Origin: Bolinopsis microptera
Lineage: Eukaryota; Ctenophora; Tentaculata; Lobata; Bolinopsidae
NCBI RefSeq assembly: GCF_026151205.1
Contig: NC_087079.1
Coordinates: forward strand, 16,796,945-16,860,944
DNA: 64,000 bases
Direction of reading: 5' to 3'
Numbering within the stretch: position 1 is the stretch's first letter; the number at the start of each line of letters is the position of its first letter. Made by a program: the position numbers and the translations under genes. A model generated the notes under the pieces. It made no database searches. It had not been told where the DNA came from and saw only the letters and a program-made list of their open reading frames with translations. Of this stretch, positions 11,792 to 22,600 are shown piece by piece.

Positions 11792-14700
11792 ATGTTTAGT
11801 CTGACGATCGACTATTTTCATGCTCATAAGATGATGATGATGCAGTTTCTCTCTCTGTTTGGTTGGATGATGTTCACATATCATTTTCACGGGTCTTTTG
11901 CTAACAAGGATTTCCAAAATAACGTCAACGAATTTGTTAAGGTAAGACCTTGTGGTACACATATAATAGTTATAATTTACTATTACTAATAGCTATCTGT
12001 AATACTGGTGCAATTTTCAGCATTTCACTTTATCCACTTCCCATTATTTCATTTTACATTATTCCCCAATAATACGTTAATCAACTAATTTTCAGAGCAT
12101 CAACTGTACGTTGCAGATGTTCCACGAGAACGCGACCGCTTTCTCCACGCTGGACAAGAGCTACTCAGAGATACAGAAAACTGTCAGCCTGTTTGAGGAC
12201 ACCCACTGGAGAAACATTCTCTACCAAATCAGTAACCGAACTAACAATATAACAAAAGCACGACGACGGAGCTTACTGCAAAGGGCAGAGGTCTTGGAAA
12301 ACAAAATATCGCAGTATGTGAAAAGCACAGCCGAGCCGAGTTATAACGACAGCGACTTTCGGAGGAAGGGTAAGGAAGGTTTCACGACTCCCTACCAGTG
12401 GTACTATCCATACCACCGGTCAAGTGACGTTTTCCTACCCATTGTCAAAACAACCGACAACGCCACCAACAACGATATCTTCTGGACAGAGAACCTGGTG
12501 GATATCAACCTCCCTCCCTCCAACGGCTACTTTATAGGTACCGTTAACAGTGTGCTGCGCTTCTACCCGGGCACCGTGTGGCCCCAGCAGTATGACATGT
12601 ACGATGTTAGACATCAGTCTTGGTTTCTACAAGCGGCTAGTTCTAAACATGATATTGCCTTAGTGATTGATAGGAGTGGGTCTCTGTATGGGAGACCTCT
12701 GAAGACTATAAAGGGGATTGCTAGGTTGATAATTAAACTCATACCTGCTAACCACAGGTTCAATGTTTTCCTCTTCAATAACGAAACAGTTCCTCTTAAA
12801 GAGTGTTATGGGATGGAGCCTCTACCGGCTAACGCCTCAGTAAAAAGCGCCATGTTGGTGGAGCTAGACCGGATTGAAGCTACACAACCGGGGTTGTTCA
12901 ATGACGCTCTGCTAAAATTGGAGAAGTCTTTCTTTGCAAAATCAGACAGGGACAAAACCTGTAAGAAAATGATCATCCTCTTCACCGATGGCAAGATAGA
13001 CTTCGACCTCAAAAAAGTGCAAGAAACACTGAAACGTTTAAAGCTGAGTCTACTAGTGTTGAATTTTTCCAGCCCCAGCTCGTTTGGCCCGAACCAGAAT
13101 CTCCGGGAGATGACATGTCAGGTTGGGGGACGCTTCGTGTTTGTTAACAGGATAGGGGACTATTTCAAGGCGGCAGACATGTTCTTTGATACGGTGTGCT
13201 CTCGTTCTGTCGGGAACATTGAGGCTGTTTCACCTCGGTGGTCAAATCCTATCGTGACATTTTACAACAAAAAGAGCATGATAGTTTCTTATCCTCTGTT
13301 CAACAAGACGGGAACAGCAAATATCTTGCAGGGTGTACTGGGAACAGAGATTTTGTTGGATGAGTTCGTTTCAGACTTCAGTCTTGAGGCTGGTGGTCTG
13401 GCCTATGGGATAATTTCTTTGCCAAACGGTAAAGTTATCAACCATCCTAGACTGATTTCATCTGATATAGTGCCTACGTTAGCTCAAGCCAGTGTTGAAT
13501 CTGGTGAAATTCTGTATCCCTCCGAGATTATGGAGAGTTCCCCGATAACAAAAATACAATTTCCTGTGATAGAAGAGACTATAGACGGTACAATCGGTCA
13601 GTTGAAGTTTCAACTTGTCGTGCCTGAGAATGATGCCTACAATGTATCAATAAATAAGATTAAAAAAGAGATCGAAACTGCGGACGAAATTATTTACGAC
13701 AACTATGGGGAAACGTTGTTTATACGACCCATAGAGAAAACGCTACACCCATTTAACTTCAAAGAGGAGCGAGTGTCCATGTTTGCCTTTGAAGCGTGCG
13801 GAGAAGGATGGCTTAAAACGGAAACACTCCGGAGAAATTGTCCCGACCACCAGAAGTACGTTCTCCCCATAGTCCGAGACGTGGTCGTGGCTAGAACTAC
13901 GGTCAACTCGTGGAAGAAACTTGAAGACGCCAACAAACAAACATTCACCAGGGGAAACTTTCTACTTTCCAGAAACGGAGTACTGTGGAGCAATCTGTCT
14001 TACTACAGGAACGCGGTTCCTAACAAGGTTCCCGAGTACTTGGAGTTCAGTGCAGACCCTAAAAAGTTCCCAACTGGTACTCTGTTAGTGACTCGACCCA
14101 TCAAGAACAGTATGCACCTTAGTAAGAGTGTAAACATCAATTACAAGGAGGGATACACTGTAGCCAGGGGAGATAAACAAAGTAACCAGAGTAACCAAAG
14201 TAACCGGATAGTTGTATCAGTTATGGGTGTCGCACTTAAGTACCCTCGATTTTCAGCGGTTATAGATAAACTGCAGGAAGAGTTTAGCCTGGATAATGAA
14301 AACTATCAGTTGTATTTACTGGACCACAAGGGTTACATAGTGCACTCTTCCCTGTCAAATGAGGTGGCGTTCTTTGGGGATGTTAACAGTGCCTTGTTTG
14401 ATATCCTCGTTAAACACGGCTACTTTATTAAGAAGACTTTTAAAGATTGTCTATGTACAAAGGAAGTTGAGTTTAAATCAGAGGGTCAGAGACTATCTTT
14501 GTTCATTGTACAGCTAATAGCGAAATTTATCTCTTCCGCTGTGGCTGTTGCCGTGAGTTCTCTTTCTTTGATAAGAGAAGCCTTTTCATTCATAATGCCT
14601 GAGACCAAAATGGTAGAACAATGCTGCCGGACCATTTACGCTTACGAGCGGAACTTCACAGTCAGCAATTACAGGGGGGATGAGTATAACTTTTGTCCGA

Positions 14701-15002
14701 GAGACAAAGAAACTCACTGTACGGAGAGGTACGCCATACAACATGTTCCGAACACTAACTTACTCCTTGTTCTGACCATTAAAAGAGACAATCCGAACTG
14801 TAATTGCAGGCAGGTTCCCCAGTCAAGACTAGGTCCTGTGGTGAGGGTCTCCGATTGTCATGATGATTTAAAGGGTTCTGAGGGGTCGCTTAATGAGGAT
14901 TTGTGTTACGATGACGTCACACTTGGTGATGATGACGTCACACTTGGTGGTCTGTCTGATGATGAAACTTGTGATGGAATAACCCCCAAACCCACTTTCT
15001 AA
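11792..15002 (+). CDS. Voltage-gated calcium channel alpha2-delta-like protein, paralogue B
   Basis: Exon 1 is 11792-11941 (donor AAG|GTAAGA). Exon 2 is 12096-15002 (acceptor TTTTCAG), phase 0, giving about 1,018 residues. A later in-frame ATG at 11831 (MMMMQFLSLFGWM) makes a more typical signal peptide and may be the true start. The order matches paralogue A: VWA N-terminal region, YDVRHQSWF, VWA MIDAS DRSGS, FTDGK, Cache-like region, then a Cys-rich tail with ECCRTIYAYE-like and CNCRQVP segments. The C-terminus adds two DDVTLG repeats encoded by TGATGACGTCACACTTGG duplicates. No obvious C-terminal membrane anchor is seen. The role inferred from the family is extracellular modulation and trafficking of CaV channels. 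The gene is convergent with the PRPF4-like gene, whose last recognised exon ends 300 bp away. Confidence 0.87.
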
Positions 15003-15301
15003 TGTACTATTTTTCAGTTGAACATGTTATTATAAGTTCTATTGATTTTATTTTTAATCATTTATTACGTTAAGGGATATGTTTGTTTGTTCGGAAGCTA
15101 AATTAGAAATTGGTGAGGACTGCTTGAACAATACATAAACTGTTGATAATCTATAAGTATTTTACCGAAAGAGCTCGATTTAACCAAAGGTTGTTTTCGG
15201 TAAAATATTGAAAACTCTATTCAATTTTAATTGATTTAAAAACAGTCGAACCATGTCGCTGCGTGAAAATCTATTTAAAAACCCAAATATATCTTTTGTA
15301 C

Positions 15302-16812
15302 CTGAGAGGGCGGGTATCACCAATCTGGGAACATTCGTTGTTGAGAGTGTGGACAAACTTGTGGATGTCCTGTTTTTCGGAGTGTTTGACGGTGGCGGGT
15401 TTTCCTTGCCACTCCCGAGCTAGCTGGAGCCGTTTCTTGGAACGTGGTATTGAATATTCTGCGGGGGATGTAGTGGGTGAGTGGGGGGGGGGGGGGGGGG
15501 GGGAATGGGGATGTAGTGGGTGAGTATAGGTTGGAAAATCACCGTCCGAACTTGATTTGGGTTCTATATAATGGAGCTTACCCTTAATTATTTTTCAAAC
15601 GTCAAGAATCCACAAATTGAAAAGGATGAAAACGTAATACATACGTGTAAAATATAATAAATTCTAATAAAGTTATAAGGTGCATCAAACTACAACATAA
15701 CTTTAAGCTACTGAAGACTTATAGTATAAGGTAAGTTAAAGTAAGTATTACTAATTAGTAATTACTTAAGTTAAAGAGTACCAACCAGCAATGAAGAATC
15801 TGGCTCGTTTGAGTGACCCAGTCCCCTCGTGGTACCAAACCTCTGGTTTCTCCTCCCCGTCATCTCCATCTTCTTGCATCTCTTGTTCAGCCACTAGATC
15901 TTTGTGAGTTGTTACTCCTGACAACTTGCCTGGTGGGGGAGGAGGGTTATAATTTAAATTGCTCTTTTAATTTTACTGAACCTTTCATAGGTTCATTTAA
16001 TGAAAATAAACATCAAAAATTATCAGCTTTCATTTAACCTGGCTCCTTGATAGTTTGTGATGAAAAATAAAACCGGATGTTAATGTAATTTAATTAATTA
16101 TGTTAATTACCGGCTGCGACAAGTAATTGTTTAAGTCGTTCTCTCCTCTCGTATGGGCCTTCTCCAAACAAACAAATTGGTTCCTCCATCTCCCTCAACA
16201 TTGCTTTCACCTGCACAACGCAAAGTGAGTTTTCAAAATATAAACTTATTTTGAGCCTTGACGTTAGTCAACTTTGACAGTAATTGGACCAGATTAACAA
16301 GATCTGTTGAAATTAGGTTTAAAATATCTAGAAATTGAGTAGATGAAGGGCTGTTTACCCGTATGTCCTCAGTAGGTACAGCAATGTTCCTAGCAGCTTT
16401 CTTCTTAGCTAGTTCCTCCCACAACTCGGCTTGGTGCTCGTCTACCAGGGTTTGTACCCCCGACATGTCTGAAAGGGAATGTAAATGCTGAAAAAGTAAA
16501 TCATTTGATCACGTCATGCACATTGTACACAGCATTATATAATTTATGGCAATTTTGACAGAAAAACTTAATACTCACATTTTACAGCACTCAGAAAGGA
16601 AGCAATAAAAACTTACCCTCCTCCCCAGAATCATCACTCTCGGTATCACTTTTCTCCGTAGAGAACTCTACCATCGGCTCCCCTTCCTCAGCAGCTGGTT
16701 TTGGAGCTGGAGCATCGAGGACTGTTTTGCTTTCCTCCAACGACCCAAAGTGTATCCTGTCCTTCTTGAAGTTGAGCTTAGTGACTCGTTCGTCATCGTC
16801 CGAATCTGACAT
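15302..16812 (-). CDS. PRPF4: U4/U6 snRNP protein PRPF4, N-terminal exons only
   Basis: Five in-phase exons were found: 16812-16617, 16468-16359, 16210-16111, 15929-15786 and 15458-15302. They encode [62 protein letters not shown] and [13 protein letters not shown]. These match the PRP4 splicing-factor-motif half of PRPF4, a component of the U4/U6.U5 tri-snRNP. The last exon ends in a usable donor (CTCAG|GTACAA), after which the WD40 propeller should follow. No WD40 exon is visible in the remaining 15 kb. Unspliced read-through stops at 15271. The gene is either truncated, has a very long intron reaching outside the window, or is a partial copy. Confidence 0.85.
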
Positions 16813-17059
16813 GGCTACTGGCAAAACATTCGGTAAGATTTAACATGATCAGCAGAAACATGGGTATAAATCGTCTAATAACAATGTTTTATCTCAGAAA
16901 TTGAGCATCTTTAGTATGATCATGATTGGATTTTGATGTTCGCATTAAGACAAATGATGGTCATATAAAAGTAACTTCAATAAATTAAGAAAGACGGTAG
17001 TAAAACATGGCTAATTTCACGATCACAGAAAAAAGAGCATAAAATAGCAAAATTTCAGA

Positions 17060-17344
17060 TTAGAGCCATTACTTGAAGCACGAGCGGTGCACGAAGCGAC
17101 TGACGGCAGCACTTGCTAAGAAAGCGTTTCATAACGAAACTACTTGTTTGCCTACACCTCTAAATCTCCTCGAACGGCACAAGATTACCGTTACCGAGAC
17201 GGGCTTTCGGCCGAATCTAGCCGTTTGGGCGAGAGAACGTCCTTTTCGGTGCGAAAACTGAAGGCCACAGCGTCTACATCTAGAGAGAAAGATCGCGTTC
17301 TGACACCAGACGAGCTCACGTCTTGCTTTCCACAGGCATTGTAA
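17060..17344. other. GC-richer spacer between PRPF4 start and the 44-bp array
   Basis: CpG-containing, GC-richer sequence lies just upstream of the PRPF4 first exon and next to the minisatellite. It plausibly contains the PRPF4 promoter. An open minus-strand frame continues from the minisatellite into it. It may be the old C-terminal coding end of MRPL4 before the array expanded, but it does not resemble known L4 tails. Confidence 0.35.
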
Positions 17345-19610
17345 CTCTGTGACTCCAGCTCCTCCACTAACGTGTGTTCCTGCCCCAGCTCCAGGACTCC
17401 AGCTCCTCCACTAACGTGTGTTCCTGCCCCAGCTCCAGGACCCTAACTCCTCCACTAACGTGTGTTCCTGCCCCAGCTCCAGGACCCTAACTCTTCCACT
17501 AACGTGTGTTCCTGCCCCAGCTCCAGGACTCTAACTCCTCCACTAACGTGTGTTCCTGCCCCAGCTCCAGGACTCTAACTCCTCCACTAACGTGTGTTCC
17601 TGTCCCAGCTCCAGGACTCCAGCTCCTCCACTAACGTGTGTTCCTGCCCCAACTCCAGGACCCTAACTCCTCCACTAACGTGTGTTCCTGTCCCAGCTCC
17701 AGGACCCTAACTCCTCCACTAACGTGTGTTCCTGCCCCAGCTCCAGGACCCTAACTCCTCCACTAACGTGTGTTCCTGCCCCAGCTCCAGGACTCTAACT
17801 CCTCCACTAACGTGTGTTCCTGCCCCAGCTCCAGGACTCCAGCTCCTCCACTAACGTGTGTTCCTGCCCCAACTCCAGGACCCTAACTCCTCCACTAACG
17901 TGTGTTCCTGCCCCAACTCCAGGACTCTAACTCCTCCACTAACGTGTGTTCCTGCCCCAGCTCCAGGACTCTAACTCCTCCACTAACGTGTGTTCCTGCC
18001 CCAGCTCCAGGACCCTAACTCCTCCACTAACGTGTGTTCCTGCCCCAGCTCCAGGACCCTAACTCCTCCACTAACGTGTGTTCCTGCCCCAGCTCCAGGA
18101 CCCTAACTCCTCCACTAACGTGTGTTCCTGCCCCAGCTCCAGGACTCTAACTCCTCCACTAACGTGTGTTCCTGCCCCAACTCCAGGACCCTAACTCCTC
18201 CACTAACGTGTGTTCCTGCCCCAGCTCCAGGACTCTAACTCCTCCACTAACGTGTGTTCCTGCCCCAACTCCAGGACCCTAACTCCTCCACTAACGTGTG
18301 TTCCTGCCCCAGCTCCAGGACTCTAACTCCTCCACTAACGTGTGTTCCTGCCCCAGCTCCAGGACCCTAACTCCTCAACTAATGTGTGTTCCTGCCCCAG
18401 CTCCAGGACTCTAACTCCTCCACTAACGTGTGTTCCTGCCCCAACTCCAGGACTCTAACTCCTCAACTAATGTGTGTTCCTGCCCCAGCTCCAGGACTCT
18501 AACTCCTCCACTAACGTGTGTTCCTGCCCCAACTCCAGGACTCTAACTCCTCAACTAATGTGTGTTCCTGCCCCAGCTCCAGGACCCTAACTCCTCCACT
18601 AACGTGTGTTCCTGCCCCAGCTCCAGGACCCTAACTTCTCCACTAACGTGTGTTCCTGCCCCAGCTCCAGGACTCTAACTCCTCAACTAACGTGTGTTCC
18701 TGCCCCAGCTCCAGGACCCTAACTCCTCCACTAACGTGTGTTCCTGCCCCAGCTCCAGGACTCTAACTCCTCCACTAACGTGTGTTCCTGCCCCAACTCC
18801 AGGACCCTAACTCCTCCACTAACGTGTGTTCCTGCCCCAGCTCCAGGACTCTAACTCCTCCACTAACGTGTGTTCCTGCCCCAGCTCCAGGACCCTAACT
18901 TCTCCACTAACGTGTGTTCCTGCCCCAGCTCCAGGACCCTAACTCCTCCACTAACGTGTGTTCCTGCCCCAACTCCAGGACCCTAACTCCTCCACTAACG
19001 TGTGTTCCTGCCCCAGCTCCAGGACCCTAACTCCTCCACTAACGTGTGTTCCTGCCCCAGCTCCAGCACCCTAACTCCTCCACTAACGTGTGTTCCTGCC
19101 CCAGCTCCAGGACCCTAACTCCTCCACTAACGTGTGTTCCTGCCCCAGCTCCAGGACCCTAACTCCTCCACTAACGTGTGTTCCTGCCCCAGCTCCAGGA
19201 CCCTAACTCCTCCACTAACGTGTGTTCCTGCCCCAGCTCCAGGACCCTAACTCCTCCACTAACGTGTGTTCCTGCCCCAGCTCCAGGACCCTAACTCCTC
19301 CACTAACGTGTGTTCCTGCCCCAGCTCCAGGACCCTAACTCCTCCACTAACGTGTGTTCCTGCCCCAGCTCCAGGACCCTAACTCCTCCACTAACGTGTG
19401 TTCCTGCCCCAACTCCAGGACCCTAACTCCTCCACTAACGTGTGTTCCTGCCCCAGCTCCAGGACCCTAACTCCTCCACTAACGTGTGTTCCTGCCCCAA
19501 CTCCAGGACCCTAACTCCTCCACTAACGTGTGTTCCTGCCCCAGCTCCAGGACCCTAACTCCTCCACTAACGTGTGTTCCTGCCCCAGCTCCAGGACCCA
19601 ACTCTCCAGT
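17345..19610. repeat. 44-bp minisatellite, about 51 copies, overlapping the MRPL4 3' end
   Basis: The unit contains CTAACTCCTCCACTAACGTG followed by TGTTCCTGCCCCAGCTCCAGG. Interspersed variants include CCCTAACTCC/CTCTAACTCC, AGCTCC/AACTCC and CCTCAACTAATG. The array begins inside the last MRPL4 exon: the first copy is in frame after AFTQLE. Because 44 is not a multiple of three, the frame shifts in the second copy and reaches a stop at 19523. Confidence 0.97.
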
Positions 19611-22600
19611 TGAGTAAACGCAGCATAGTCCATCACCAGCTTGGTGTGTTGTAATATTGCTTTGGGGTGTACTGTCTCTGAGGTGAGCAGGTCTACACCT
19701 GGGTGAGAGAGGAATTTGTTAGGGACAACTTCTTCTTTTTTTTCATTTGTTAGGGAAAACTTATTTTAGATATTATGTGATATGTCGAATGAGTAAATCG
19801 TTAACATAGAAGCACGGTTCAGACTTGATGATTTGAAAATGAACGACTTGTTTGAACGATTGATGAGAGTATAGATACATTTTTGGATTTAGATTAATTC
19901 GATGTAATGGGTCCAAGTTACTGCGGACATAGTTCACTATGTGTTTACCGTGTTTGGGTGCCCATCATATTTTACAGATGGGGGCGATATTTTGAACGAT
20001 TCTATTTTATATTCATCTATTGCTGTACTCTGTAAAATTTGAAATGTATTTAGTAAAATAACCCAGAATACCTGGATGAAAACAGATTTCTGTGTTCTGA
20101 GAAGCGCTCAGTCCTTCATACCCGGACACAAACAGAACACTCTCAGTGTTGAGCAACTCTTTAAATCCTATCAGTGAGGGGATCGTGAAGTTTTGTAGAC
20201 TGTCCACTAGATAGAAGTCACCTTGTGCGTGTTTTGAGGTACATATTGCCTGCGGAGTAAGTTCGATTAATTAATTAATTAAGTAATTAACTGCTCAATC
20301 CGGTGATAATCTGAATGTAATATCTAGGGACTTTAATCAGACAATAGGATTTAGGATGAAAACGATGAGAACTACGGACTGACACTTCGACATTTTCTAT
20401 ACATACAAATTTTCTTATTGGCAGTGGTTTAAACCTAAAAAACAGTGTATCTTAACAAAGCACACGAGGTGCTAACATAAAGTGTTAAATAACAAACTCA
20501 CTGAGAAACCAGCAGCAAGTACGTTGAGATCAATATCATAACCATGGTCACGAGGTCTCCTACCGAGGGGTCTGCCTCCAAACTTGAAGTGAGGGGCTCT
20601 TTTATCCTTCATCCTGGCTGCACCGGTACCCTGTTAGAGAGGGATATGAAGAATATGAATGGTAATTGGTAGTTGGTAATGAGAGTGAATATGTCCAATA
20701 ACTTTATCGATAATTAATTAATTAATTGATTAATATTATACTTACTTATTAGAGTCATTATCATGACTTATCATAACGTACATGCAAATTAAAACCTACC
20801 TTCTGAGGTCGCAACTTCCTGCCACTCCCCGGCAGTTCACTCCTCACTAAAACCTACCTTCTGAGGTCGCAACTTCCTGCCACTCCCTGGCAGTTCACTC
20901 CTCACTAAAATCTACCTTCTGAGGTCGCAACTTCCTGCCACTCCCCGGCAGTTCACTCCTCACTAAAACCTACCTTCTGAGGTCGCAACTTCCTGCCACT
21001 CCCAGGCAGCTCACTCCTCACTAAAACCTACCTTCTGAGGTCGCAACTTCCTGCCACTCCCTGGCAGTTCACTCCTCACTAAAATCTACCTTCTGAGGTC
21101 GCAACTTCCTGCCACTCCCCGGCAGTTCACTCCTCACTAAAACCTACCTTCTGAGGTCGCAACTTATTGCCACCCCCCGGCAGTTCACTCCTCACTAAAA
21201 CCTACCTTCTGAGGTCGCAACTTCCTGCCACTCCCTGGCAGTTCACTCCTCACTAAAACCTACCTTCTGAGGTCGCAACTTCCTGCCACTCCCTGGCAGT
21301 TCACTCCTCACTAAAACCTACCTTCTGAGGTCGCAACTTCCTGCCACTCCCCGGCAGTTCACTCCTCACTAAAATCTACCTTCTGAGGTCGCAACTTCCT
21401 GCCACTCCCCGGCAGTTCACTCCTCACTAAAACCTACCTTCTGAGGTCGCAACTTCCTGCCACTCCCCGGCAGTTCACTCCTCACTAAAACCTACCTTCT
21501 GAGGTCGCAACTTATTGCCACCCCCCGGCAGTTCACTCCTCACTAAAACCTACCTTCTGAGGTCGCAACTTCCTGCCACTCCCCGGCAGTTCACTCCTCA
21601 CTAAAACCTACCTTCTGAGGTCGCAACTTCCTGCCACTCCCCGGCAGTTCACTCCTCACTAAAACCTACCTTCTGAGGTCGCAACTTCCTGCCACTCCCC
21701 GGCAGTTCACTCCTCTAAAACCTACCTTCTGAGGTCGCAACTTCCTGCCACTCCCTGGCAGTTCACTCCTCACTAAAACCTACCTTCTGAGGTCGCAACT
21801 TCCTGCCACTCCCCGGCAGTTCACTCCTCACTAAAACCTACCTTCTGAGGTCGCAACTTATTGCCACTCCCCGGCAGTTCACTCCTCACTAAAACCTACC
21901 TTCTGAGGTCGCAACTTCCTGCCACTCCCCGGCAGTTCACTCCTCACTAAAACCTACCTTCTGAGGTCGCAACTTCCTGCCACTCCCCGGCAGTTCACTC
22001 CTCATGTAAGCGATCTCATCCTCTCTGACACACTGATCTTGCCACTTTACTGTCTCGTGGATAAGGTCTATCCGAGGGTTTGCGCTGAACACCACCGGGT
22101 GCAGCTCCACTAGCCCTGTTGTTTTATTTATTAAATTTAATTATTTAATTACATAATTATTATTCATTATTATAATTGTTATTCAGCTATGCATTTCATT
22201 TATCGATAAATATTCCTTGCTCCTACATTAATTCCATGTCATAAACACTTTTTTAGTTTAAGTAAATGGTAGCCATAAGTTTGTGACTATTGAAATCTCA
22301 CCGCGCTTGCTGAGATCTGTAAAGCTGTGTAACTTTGTGACTATTGTGACTATTTGTGACTATAAGTTTGTGACTATTGAAATCTCACCCCGCTTGCTGA
22401 GATCTGTAAAGCTGTGTAACCAGGCATGTCGGGGAGGACGGAACCGTCTGAAGGCCTCGTGGACCTGGAGAAGGGAACTAACGTTTTACTGAGTTTTAAT
22501 ACTTTCAACACTACTATATAACAAATAATTTGAGCATGAATACGAAGTTGTTACTTTGAAACGTCGTTCATCCTAACAGTGCAGTATAATTTGTCGCAAA

